From: JAYZDF01 sp036337945
GTDB lineage: Bacteria; Myxococcota; Kuafuiibacteriia; Kuafuiibacteriales; Kuafuiibacteriaceae
Assembly (NCBI GenBank): GCA_036337945.1
Contig: JAYZDF010000030.1
Coordinates: 1-64,000 of the forward strand
Length of the DNA: 64,000 nucleotides
Direction: 5' to 3'
The notes beneath the pieces were generated by a model, which saw nothing but the letters and a program-made list of their open reading frames with translations, made no database searches and was not told where the DNA came from. This document shows positions 26,705 to 35,046 of this stretch, one piece after another (position 1 is the first letter of the stretch; each line of letters begins with the position of its first letter). A program made the position numbers and the translations under genes.

Positions 26705-29700
26705 ATGAATATCGGTCTTCGGAATTTATCGATTTCTATCCTTGCTCCACTACTCTTTGCCTGTCTCGATAATCCCGAAACCTTTCGTCCAGATGTTGGT
26801 TTCATTGAGAATCTTGAACCTTCGTCTACGGATGACGAATATACTGTCGAGGTTAACAGCAAAACGATTTTTGATGTAGTTGCGAATGATTCAGACCCTG
26901 ACGGAGACGAACTTAGTGTGGCCTCTTTTTCCCAGCCGCTGAGTGGTTCCGCAGCGACAGCAGACTCGTCTTCGATACTTTTTACAGCACCAGCTGAGCC
27001 CGGATTAAGTACTTTTGAATACACCGCATCTGACGGGCGAGGGGGGACGTCGTCGGCAACGGTAAGAGTTACGGTTGTTGCTGCGAACGCGTTACCTGTC
27101 GCTCTGACGGATACAGCGACAACTCAACAAGGTGTCTCAGTATTAGTTCCTGTGCTCCTGAATGATAGCGACCCAGAGGGTAACGCACTGACTGTAATCG
27201 CAGTTGATGATACCGAAGCAGGAAGCACTGAAATCCGGATGAACGAAGTTTTGTTTACTCCCAATGCGGAGTTTTTTGGGAATGCAAGTTTTGCATATAC
27301 CATCGAAGACTCCCAAAAATTACAAACCTCCGCTTACGTCCACATAAACGTTAACGGCAGACCCGTGACCAATAACGATGTCTATGCGGTTGCGATTTCT
27401 GGAGCCACGCTACTACCTGTTCTCGAAAATGACCAGGATCCCGATGGAGAAGAACTTACACTTGTCAACGTTCTTGGAGATCATGGTGGCGAAGCTCGTA
27501 TTGTAGGCGAGCAAATTTCATATACAGCTCCTGTTGGCTTCCGGGGTAACGAAACGTTTCAGTATATCGTGACCGACCCTCGGGGAGGTACAAGTACCGC
27601 AACGGTCACAGTGCGAGTCAGTTCTCCACCGATTGCGGCTCAAGATAATGTTCTGAGCCAAGAAGACATTCCTATCGAAATCAATCCATTACTCAATGAT
27701 AGTGATCCTGAAATGGATACCCTGTCGATTGCGAGCCTGTTTCAGCCCGTCAATGGGTCGGTTAGGGCTGTCAGTGACCAAACGGTTCTTTACACGCCTA
27801 ATTCCGGCTTTATTGGAGTAGACGAATTTTTCTATACCATAAGCGACGGCAACCTAAATGTCTCAACAGGCACTGTAACGGTAACGGTGAATGGTCGACC
27901 AGATGTTGTGAACGACGATGTCTATACTGCAGTCAATCGACCATTGAACATCAATGTCCTATCGAATGATACAGATCCTGAAATGGACTCGCTTTCGGTT
28001 GTTGAAATTCAAACGCCGCCCTCCGGGACAGCGACCATCGCTTCGAACAACATCGTGATATTTAGCCCAGAACAAAACTTCAGTGGAATTGTGAGCTTTG
28101 CCTATACGGCTGAAGATGCCCGCGGAGGAAGAGCACAGGCAACAATAAATGTTACTGTCAATACTACTCCAATTGCTAATCAAGATGCCGCGCTTACTCA
28201 ACAGGATACTTCTGTGACGATAGATGTTCTTGCGAATGATAGCGACGAAGACAACGATGTTTTGAGCGTAGCAACTACGCGGCCCGGAGCGAATGGACGA
28301 GTCGATGTCAACCCTTCAGGTACAGTGACCTATACGCCAAATGCTGGCTTCTTTGGGAACGATACATTTATCTATACAGTCAATGATGGTCGCCAGGGGA
28401 CAGCGACCGCCAATGTAAATATTACGGTGAACAGCCGGCCGATAGCGCTAGACGATAGTTTTGCAACTCAGCAGTCGACGGCGGTGGTGCTTAATGTATT
28501 AGCGAACGATTCCGATCCTGAAGACACTTTCCAAATTGAGTCATTTCAGCAAGTGTTTACCGGGACGATCACGGACAACGGAAACGGTACGCTTACGTAT
28601 GCGCCTAATCCGGCCTACTTCGGAACAGAGAATTTCACATATACAATCTTAGACGCTCGTGGAGGCCGAGACTCCGCGACTGTTTCAGTGGTGGTGAATG
28701 GCCAGACAACTGCTGTAAGAGATCAAGCCTTCACTCAGGTAAATACTTCTGTGCTTATTGACGTTCTAAGCAATGACTTAGACCCAGAAAATGAGCCACT
28801 CAGCATCGTATCTTTCGTGACTCCACTCAATGGCAGTGTAACGCAGGAGTCGAATGGTTTACGTTATACACCCAATAACAATTTCACTGGCGTTGATACA
28901 TTTGTATATGTCATTACCGATGGCTCCAGCAATGCAACTGGAACCGTAACGATTCGAGTCAACGCAGCGCCTGTTGCAAATAACGACACTTTTATCGTCC
29001 AGCTAGATCAATTGACGCGACTCGATGTCCTTGCAAATGACACCGACGCGGACTCACAAAACGGACTATTCGCGGATTCACTTTCGATTGTAGCAAGTGG
29101 TCTGACGCAGCCAGCCCAAGGGACGGTGAGCAGCACTGCAGGAGACGTCGTTCTCTACCAGCCGCCCACAGGCTTTTTCGGTGAAGTTGCTTTTGATTAT
29201 ACGATTCAAGACAATTTTGGTGGCTCTGCCCAAGCCTCTGTTTCAGTGAGTGTTAATTCTCCTCCTGTTGCCGTCGACGACGATGTATTGGTTCAAATGG
29301 AACAGCCATTCACCGTCTCTGTTTTAGCCAATGATAACGATCTTGATGTTACTGATTCGCTGACGGTATCTAGCGTAACTCAGCCACTAAATGGAACCGT
29401 AGCGATCTCCGGGACAACTGAGGTTATATACACATCCAATACCGGATATTTTGGTCCTGATGCCTTCACATATACGGTGACGGACTCTCGCGGAGGTTTC
29501 GCAACAGCCAATGTGACGGTGAACGTCAATGCACCACCAGTTGTCGCCGATGATCAATTCATTGTACTCCAAAATACAACGAGACTGCTTGATGTCCTGG
29601 CGAATGATGATTCGCCGGACCTAGACCCTTTGACCTTCGTTTCGGTTATCGGGGTCACTAACGGAAGCATTGTAAATATAAATAATGAACTTGAATACAC

Positions 29701-32050
29701 GCCGAATCCCGGATTTTTAGGGACAGAGACCTTCACCTATACCATGAGGGACGATAACGGAGGCGAAGATACGGGTACAGTGACTCTCAATGTAGTTCAG
29801 AGACAGCTTTACAACGTCACTACCCAAGCGCTGACGGGAATCGCTGACGTCTCTAGCCTAGCGGCAGCTGATCTTGACGCAGATGGGCTGAATGATGTGG
29901 TCACGGTAAATCGGCGTAACGACCGACTCACAATACTACCAAGTCAAGCTCCAGACTGGGGACAGAGAATAGAGATTGCGGTCGGAGATACACCGGTTGA
30001 GGTGATAGGAGGAGACTTAAACCAAGATGGATTAGAAGATCTGGCGATAGCAAACCAAGGAGACGGAACAGTGACTGTTTTACTCAACACTTCGCCCGCG
30101 CCGGGTGTTTTCACATTCTCCGTTTCAACGATAACGGTTGGCGGGCAACCTCAGTCCGTAAGAATCGTCGACGTCAATCAAGACGCAAACCTTGACATTG
30201 TGATTGCAACGGGCTCAGGAAACGAGGTTGTCGTCGCTCCAAACACAACGGCTGCTCAAGCTGCGGTACCCACTTTCGCCACTCTTGTGAGAGTCAGTGT
30301 ACCCAATGCTGCAGACCTTTCCGTTGTTGATATCAATCAAGATAATGTTCCGGATATCGCCTCGATAGACCCCATTGGCAATCAAGTCGTGTTTGCACTG
30401 AATCAAGGCGGCGGTGCACCCGGGCAGACTCCCATCTACAATGCACCAACGAACCTCGCACTTTCCGCTTCCCCTTATTTCTTAGAGATGGGTGATCTCA
30501 ACAGAGATAATATCCCAGACTTAATCGTAGGTAGCCAAGCCGCCGACTCGCTCGAGGTTCGATTTAATACGACCGGGATTGGTGCGGCTACACCAAGCTT
30601 CTCGGCACCGACAGATCTAAGCGCTTCTGTCTCCGTGGCTGACCCTTCCGACGTAATCATTACCGATATAAATCAAGATACAGTGCCTGATATCGCTTTT
30701 CTCAATCAGGAAACGAATGAATTCGTGAGTTTGCTGAATACGACTTTGGCGGCTGCTGTGACTCCCACGTTCGGAGCGCCTGTAACCGTTACGACCGACT
30801 CAGGCCCCGCCCGCCTTGCTGAAATTTTTATCGATAACGATTTTTTACCTGACTACGTGGTCTTAAATTCAAATACAGATTTACTTACGAGCTATCTCAA
30901 TCAAACTGTTCAAGGAGATACTAATATTGCCTATAACGTTTCTTCGTCGGGTCGGATGGGGCGCTCTCGTCCTGTCGATGTGCACGTCGCCGACCTAACA
31001 AGAGATGGGGTTCAGGATACGATTACGCTGGACCAGGTCGATCGATCGGTGAGCGTATTCGCTGTAACTTCTGGTTCTGGTATTTCTCCTGTTACTCTTC
31101 GAACACGTCAGGTTTTTGAGTTCTCGACTCCTTCTGCCTCAACTATGGCCATTGCTGACATCAATTCAGACAACTTGCCCGACTTGCTCGTTTTGGACCC
31201 AACTCAAGGACAGTTTTTTCTGCGACTCAATGAAACTACTGCACCAGGAACAGCGGCGGTCTTCGGAAATGAGCAAACGGTGACATCCGCTTTGAATGCG
31301 GTAGCGGTCGCTGTTGCTGACCTCGACACCGACGGAGCTTCCGATGTTATCGTGGTCGAGCAGGCGAGCAATCGCATTGCAGTTCACAGAAATTCAACAG
31401 CCGTGGCTGGAAACACGGTTGCCTTTGTCGCACCGCAATATTTCGCTACGGGCCTAAACCCAACCGCTGTTACAGCAGAAGATATCAACCAAGATGGTCT
31501 CGTCGACATCATTGTGACGAACGGTAATCAGAACTCGGTGTCTGTCTTTATAAATCAAACGACCACACCCGGACCGCTCGCTTTTCAAACGATTGGTCCA
31601 TTCAACGTGAGTATTTTACCGACGGCAGTTGCAGTAGGCGATGTCGATGACGATGGTATTCTTGATATCATCACTGCGAACCAGACTGACGACAGTATTG
31701 CGGTGATTCGAGGAACGACTCAATCACCTGCTGCGCCCGTAACTTTTGACTTTGTGCAGGTGCTGAACATTGTGCCCATCGCCAGCACGATTACAAAACT
31801 GTCCCTCGCAGACGTGAATAGTGATGGTCGATTAGATATCGTTGCGGCAACCGATAGTAACGATTCTGTTTCGGTCTTTTACAATCTAACGCTTACCGGT
31901 GAAACGAATGTTGCCTTTGGTCTCGCCAGCTACAACGCGGGTGATCTACCAGTGTCCGCTATGGCGGCCGACCTAAACCAAGACACAAACCCTGAGATTG
32001 TTGTTGTAAACTCTGAGTCTGATGATGTCGTGATTCTTCACGGTCAGTAG
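26705..32050 (+). CDS. Giant lipoprotein: 11 Ig/cadherin-like repeats plus 14 FG-GAP blades
   Basis: 1781 aa. The signal ISILAPLLFAC-L is lipoprotein-like. Residues ~45-1035 hold eleven repeats of about 90 residues, each with a (V/L)xxNDxDP-like acidic core, a GTV turn, a YTPNxGFFG-like turn and a FTYTVxDxxGG end; these match bacterial cadherin/Ig-like (VCBS-type) domains that bind Ca2+ through Asp-rich loops. Residues ~1050-1781 hold fourteen FG-GAP/VCBS repeats of the type DxNxDGxxDxxV, enough for two seven-bladed propellers. No enzyme domain is seen. It is likely a long surface stalk with a terminal propeller head used in adhesion or cell contact (inference). It follows uppP by 21 nt. Confidence 0.9.
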   Translation: MNIGLRNLSISILAPLLFACLDNPETFRPDVGFIENLEPSSTDDEYTVEVNSKTIFDVVANDSDPDGDELSVASFSQPLSGSAATADSSSILFTAPAEPGLSTFEYTASDGRGGTSSATVRVTVVAANALPVALTDTATTQQGVSVLVPVLLNDSDPEGNALTVIAVDDTEAGSTEIRMNEVLFTPNAEFFGNASFAYTIEDSQKLQTSAYVHINVNGRPVTNNDVYAVAISGATLLPVLENDQDPDGEELTLVNVLGDHGGEARIVGEQISYTAPVGFRGNETFQYIVTDPRGGTSTATVTVRVSSPPIAAQDNVLSQEDIPIEINPLLNDSDPEMDTLSIASLFQPVNGSVRAVSDQTVLYTPNSGFIGVDEFFYTISDGNLNVSTGTVTVTVNGRPDVVNDDVYTAVNRPLNINVLSNDTDPEMDSLSVVEIQTPPSGTATIASNNIVIFSPEQNFSGIVSFAYTAEDARGGRAQATINVTVNTTPIANQDAALTQQDTSVTIDVLANDSDEDNDVLSVATTRPGANGRVDVNPSGTVTYTPNAGFFGNDTFIYTVNDGRQGTATANVNITVNSRPIALDDSFATQQSTAVVLNVLANDSDPEDTFQIESFQQVFTGTITDNGNGTLTYAPNPAYFGTENFTYTILDARGGRDSATVSVVVNGQTTAVRDQAFTQVNTSVLIDVLSNDLDPENEPLSIVSFVTPLNGSVTQESNGLRYTPNNNFTGVDTFVYVITDGSSNATGTVTIRVNAAPVANNDTFIVQLDQLTRLDVLANDTDADSQNGLFADSLSIVASGLTQPAQGTVSSTAGDVVLYQPPTGFFGEVAFDYTIQDNFGGSAQASVSVSVNSPPVAVDDDVLVQMEQPFTVSVLANDNDLDVTDSLTVSSVTQPLNGTVAISGTTEVIYTSNTGYFGPDAFTYTVTDSRGGFATANVTVNVNAPPVVADDQFIVLQNTTRLLDVLANDDSPDLDPLTFVSVIGVTNGSIVNINNELEYTPNPGFLGTETFTYTMRDDNGGEDTGTVTLNVVQRQLYNVTTQALTGIADVSSLAAADLDADGLNDVVTVNRRNDRLTILPSQAPDWGQRIEIAVGDTPVEVIGGDLNQDGLEDLAIANQGDGTVTVLLNTSPAPGVFTFSVSTITVGGQPQSVRIVDVNQDANLDIVIATGSGNEVVVAPNTTAAQAAVPTFATLVRVSVPNAADLSVVDINQDNVPDIASIDPIGNQVVFALNQGGGAPGQTPIYNAPTNLALSASPYFLEMGDLNRDNIPDLIVGSQAADSLEVRFNTTGIGAATPSFSAPTDLSASVSVADPSDVIITDINQDTVPDIAFLNQETNEFVSLLNTTLAAAVTPTFGAPVTVTTDSGPARLAEIFIDNDFLPDYVVLNSNTDLLTSYLNQTVQGDTNIAYNVSSSGRMGRSRPVDVHVADLTRDGVQDTITLDQVDRSVSVFAVTSGSGISPVTLRTRQVFEFSTPSASTMAIADINSDNLPDLLVLDPTQGQFFLRLNETTAPGTAAVFGNEQTVTSALNAVAVAVADLDTDGASDVIVVEQASNRIAVHRNSTAVAGNTVAFVAPQYFATGLNPTAVTAEDINQDGLVDIIVTNGNQNSVSVFINQTTTPGPLAFQTIGPFNVSILPTAVAVGDVDDDGILDIITANQTDDSIAVIRGTTQSPAAPVTFDFVQVLNIVPIASTITKLSLADVNSDGRLDIVAATDSNDSVSVFYNLTLTGETNVAFGLASYNAGDLPVSAMAADLNQDTNPEIVVVNSESDDVVILHGQ
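26840..29806 (+). repeat. Eleven tandem Ig/cadherin-like coding repeats
   Basis: Eleven units of about 270 nt inside the giant lipoprotein gene. The cores read FDVVANDSDPDGD, VPVLLNDSDPEGN, LPVLENDQDPDGE, INPLLNDSDPEMD, INVLSNDTDPEMD, IDVLANDSDEDND, LNVLANDSDPEDT, IDVLSNDLDPENE, LDVLANDTDADSQ, VSVLANDNDLDVT and LDVLANDDSPDLD. The units have diverged at DNA level, so this is an old expansion. Confidence 0.88.
29850..32047 (+). repeat. Fourteen FG-GAP/VCBS coding repeats
   Basis: Fourteen units of about 150 nt with Ca2+-binding-type loops such as ADLDADGLNDVV, GDLNQDGLEDLA, GDLNRDNIPDLI and ADVNSDGRLDIV. Fourteen equals two complete seven-bladed propellers. The seventh unit (EIFIDNDFLPDYVV) is degenerate and lies at the boundary between the two sets. 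Confidence 0.82.
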
Positions 32051-32060
32051 TGTCGATGCT

Positions 32061-33287
32061 CTAAGATAAATCGCCACCAAAGAGGCGGTATTTACGGTCT
32101 AGCTTACCATTCATTTGACGGATGGCGTTGTTGATGAGTTCGTTGTCTTCCAGCGTCCATCCAAGTTCTCCGCCCTTCATACCAAGTTTTCGAGTTGCCT
32201 CTATCGTTTCCAAGAAGAGTAGTGTCTCAAGACCTTTTTTTCGGTAATCAGGGTCGATGCCAAGAACCATCAGTCGAGCAAAATCAATTGAACGACGCTT
32301 CAGCAGAAAGGTCAGCCAACCGAACGGAAACAAACGACCATCTTTTGGTAAGGCCTGATTTATATCAGGCAGCGTAACCGAGAAGCCCACAGGTTTTGCG
32401 TTAACCTCGACAAAAAGAATAAGTTTTTCTTCTAAGATGGGACGTAAATCCGCTGCAATTTGCGAAAATTCATCTTCCGCCACCGGAACAAAACCCCAGT
32501 TCTTCTGCCAAGAGCGATTGTAGATTTCGAAGAGAGTACGAACTTCATTTTCGAACTTGCTGAGTTCTGCAGTGCGAACAGAAACGTTGTTTCGTGTCTT
32601 TACCCGTGCGGCCACTCGTTTAATACGCTCAATCTTTTTATCAACGTCAGACGCCGTCACATCAATTGTCCATGCGAACAAATCTTTAGCTTTACTAAAC
32701 CCAAAGCTGAGGAGCATTTCCTCGTAGTACTGAGGATTGTAAGTCATTTCGATTACGGGCGGTCTTTCGAAATTTTCTACCAATAAACCACATTGATGAT
32801 TTGTTGAAAAATTCATCGGTCCAATGACTGTTGCGCATCCTTTTGAGCGCAACCAGTTGCATGCATCGGTCATGAGTCCATGCGCGATTTTTCGTTCATT
32901 CACGCATTCGAAAAAGCCAAACCAACCCGTTTCATCATGGCCATGGTAACGATTATAAGCATGGTCTATATGGGCACAGATCCTGCCGACTACTTTGTTT
33001 CGATGTATCGCAATGAATGCTTTAATTTCAAAATGCTTGAGTGACTTATTATTGCTTACATCCAAGAATTTCATCAAATGCGAGCGCAGCGGCATAACGA
33101 AGTTTTTGTCTCCTTCGTAGATATGCTCGGTCATCTCGATGAATTTCTTCCGTTGTGACTTGTTCGCGAGATTAATTTCAATAACGTCAAAATCCGTTCG
33201 ATGACGCAGTCGGGAAGCGGGCGCTGGCTCGAGTTTCGGAAGGTCGCTCGGTGGGCGCCCGTGTGGATTTTTTGGATCTGTGATCAC
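32061..33287 (-). CDS. GNAT-like N-acetyltransferase family protein (YghO-like)
   Basis: 408 aa. Features: an N-terminal region (IEINLANKSQRKKFIEM, GDKNFVMPLRSHLMKFLD), a GNAT-fold core (FIAIHRNKVVGRICAHID, WFGFFECVNE), then GPMNFSTNHQCGLLVENFERPP. A second lobe has GFSVTLPDINQAL and LMVLGIDPDYRKKGLETLL, the latter resembling an acetyl-CoA loop. It matches a widespread family of two-lobed GNAT-like proteins (E. coli YghO) with no known substrate. No signal peptide. It is convergent with the giant lipoprotein gene (10-nt gap) and ends a minus-strand group with the 568-aa membrane protein, 5 nt upstream. Confidence 0.82.
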   Translation of the reverse strand: MITDPKNPHGRPPSDLPKLEPAPASRLRHRTDFDVIEINLANKSQRKKFIEMTEHIYEGDKNFVMPLRSHLMKFLDVSNNKSLKHFEIKAFIAIHRNKVVGRICAHIDHAYNRYHGHDETGWFGFFECVNERKIAHGLMTDACNWLRSKGCATVIGPMNFSTNHQCGLLVENFERPPVIEMTYNPQYYEEMLLSFGFSKAKDLFAWTIDVTASDVDKKIERIKRVAARVKTRNNVSVRTAELSKFENEVRTLFEIYNRSWQKNWGFVPVAEDEFSQIAADLRPILEEKLILFVEVNAKPVGFSVTLPDINQALPKDGRLFPFGWLTFLLKRRSIDFARLMVLGIDPDYRKKGLETLLFLETIEATRKLGMKGGELGWTLEDNELINNAIRQMNGKLDRKYRLFGGDLS

Positions 33288-33292
33288 GATAA

Positions 33293-34999
33293 TTAGGCGA
33301 ACATTCGGACACTAATCATTCCGGAGAATAATAATAAAAAGAAGAAGAGTCCGGCTCCAAATATGATTCCTGCCCAGAATCGCCCGTCGGTTGGTCCTGA
33401 GTTTCTGACATCATAGACAATGCACCATCCACTCGCTAGGCAGGACACGGTTCCGCCTATCATCGCAGCGTACCAAGCCGGTTCCAGGACTGCTGGGATT
33501 GCCTCCATCAGAGTAGGTGTGAAATGGAGTAAGAAGAGACACGGGACAAACAGAACAGAAATCCACCGAGGGACTAAAAATGAGATCTCATCGTGATAAG
33601 AAGAAGAGACCAAACGGACTGCCTCGAAGCTCAGCACGGATAAGAAGCCTACAGTTATATGTCCCACCATCCAAGCGCGAGAGATAGCGAGATTCTCAAG
33701 TCTGCTTGCTTGCTGTGACCAAGTCAGGATGACCACCATAGCGGGGACCAAAGCAAGTAGCCCTACCGCGAGCTGCTTGAATCCATTCGGCGCTTTGCCG
33801 CTTGCGAAGCTCATGCAGCCGGGTAAGAGGTTTAGAGCCAGTGTTTTTATCCATCCGTGGTCTGAGCGCCGGGCAGGGCGGGGCGATTTTGCAGCAAAAA
33901 TTGGTGTTGAGCGAACGCCAGCAGTGCTACCCGAAGGTGCATTAGCGGTCGAGTCCACAGGACTGACGGAATCTGATGCAGCGGGGACGATCGGATCCAA
34001 ATCAACCATGGAAGACCGGTCAATGGTCGCACCTCTGATCGATGCTGCCGAAGACCGAAGAGGTTTTGGTTCTGTTGGTGTGATCTCTGCTGGCGTGATG
34101 TTTGAAAGCGGAATTGGTCTGAGTCCACTACTCGAATTTCGAGGTTGGATAGAAACAGGGCCCGCATCTGTATCGTTACGATTGAGCGCAGACTGTGCGT
34201 CTAGTCTGTCTTTAGCGGGGTCATCTGCCGTTATATTCAGGCCGTTCTCACGAGGAAGGCTTGGGGGGCTCGGAGGTATGGGCAGCGCTGTCGCAGCACG
34301 TACGTTTTGAACGGGTGGTTTGAGTGGAGGTGGCGTTACAGGCTCGACGGTACCGGCTTCTAAATTTAAAGCCACGCCAAACATGGTCTTCTCGTCGTTA
34401 GAAGATTCCTCCTCTTCGATATGCAGATTAGTCGCGGAGGTGCTGATCATTGGTTCGTCGAAGGAACCTGAAATCAACTCGTCGGTGAGAGCAAAACCCA
34501 CAACAGTCTTGTCACTGTTATCCTCGACGTCCGCGAAATCGGGGGTTTGGCTCGCTCCGAGGATTCCTTCGGCATATTGTTGTCTTTTCACTTCCTTGAG
34601 TAGATCGCCAGAGCGTTGCGCTATCGTTGCATCTTGGTTCTCATCATCTCCGTATTTCGGTAAATCGTTGACATCGGACTCAGTGGGCATCCTTGGCAGA
34701 GGTGTTGCTGCGGTATCTACATTGCCTTGAATGAGATTCTCGTTTTCTACCGATACCTGAGCGACGTTTCCTTCGGGTGTAGTCCGTAAGGCTTTCAGTC
34801 GAACTCGTGAAACAGGTTTTGTTCTCTGACTACCAGGTGTCGACGCTCCTTTTGGCCTTGCACGTGATGTCGCGCGAGGATCCGAGCCGACTGCTGGGCC
34901 GCTTGGGCGAGAGCCTCGAAGAGATTGAGATCTCAATTCAGAAGGTCGCTTGGGTCTCAGTCCATTCCTCTTCGGGTCTTGGTTTGAAGAATCATTCAC
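33293..34999 (-). CDS. Membrane protein with long disordered N-terminus
   Basis: 568 aa from a GTG. Residues 1-380 are low complexity (Ser, Pro, Arg, Thr, Asp) and probably disordered. They contain short acidic-Thr motifs: QDATIAQRS, SDKTVVGFALTDELI and NDEKTMFGVALNL. About five hydrophobic segments follow (LALNLLPGCMSFAS, LLALVPAMVVILTW, VGHITVGFLSVLSF, WISVLFVPCLFLLHF and a last pair ending FGAGLFFFLLLF). It is therefore an inner-membrane protein with a long cytoplasmic head. The Thr motifs look like sites for a Ser/Thr kinase or FHA partner (inference). It lies 47 nt downstream of the PBP1A gene and 5 nt before the GNAT gene. No family recognised. Confidence 0.77.
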   Translation of the reverse strand: MNDSSNQDPKRNGLRPKRPSELRSQSLRGSRPSGPAVGSDPRATSRARPKGASTPGSQRTKPVSRVRLKALRTTPEGNVAQVSVENENLIQGNVDTAATPLPRMPTESDVNDLPKYGDDENQDATIAQRSGDLLKEVKRQQYAEGILGASQTPDFADVEDNSDKTVVGFALTDELISGSFDEPMISTSATNLHIEEEESSNDEKTMFGVALNLEAGTVEPVTPPPLKPPVQNVRAATALPIPPSPPSLPRENGLNITADDPAKDRLDAQSALNRNDTDAGPVSIQPRNSSSGLRPIPLSNITPAEITPTEPKPLRSSAASIRGATIDRSSMVDLDPIVPAASDSVSPVDSTANAPSGSTAGVRSTPIFAAKSPRPARRSDHGWIKTLALNLLPGCMSFASGKAPNGFKQLAVGLLALVPAMVVILTWSQQASRLENLAISRAWMVGHITVGFLSVLSFEAVRLVSSSYHDEISFLVPRWISVLFVPCLFLLHFTPTLMEAIPAVLEPAWYAAMIGGTVSCLASGWCIVYDVRNSGPTDGRFWAGIIFGAGLFFFLLLFSGMISVRMFA

Positions 35000-35046
35000 G
35001 GTTTTTGTTCACTCTTCGAGGGCATCATACAATGATCTGCGGCTGG

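Noticed and set aside
26840..29806. Repeat array as possible CRISPR or satellite DNA
   Set aside because: Repeats are ~270 nt, in frame, and conserved at protein level only.
32051..32060. Terminators between convergent gene pairs (also 13047-13058, 19349-19356, 43149-43159, 57269-57271)
   Set aside because: Gaps are 3-12 nt and show no GC-rich hairpin followed by a T-run.
33729..34310. Plus-strand frame of 193 codons
   Set aside because: Antisense to the disordered membrane protein; composition mirrors the opposite strand.
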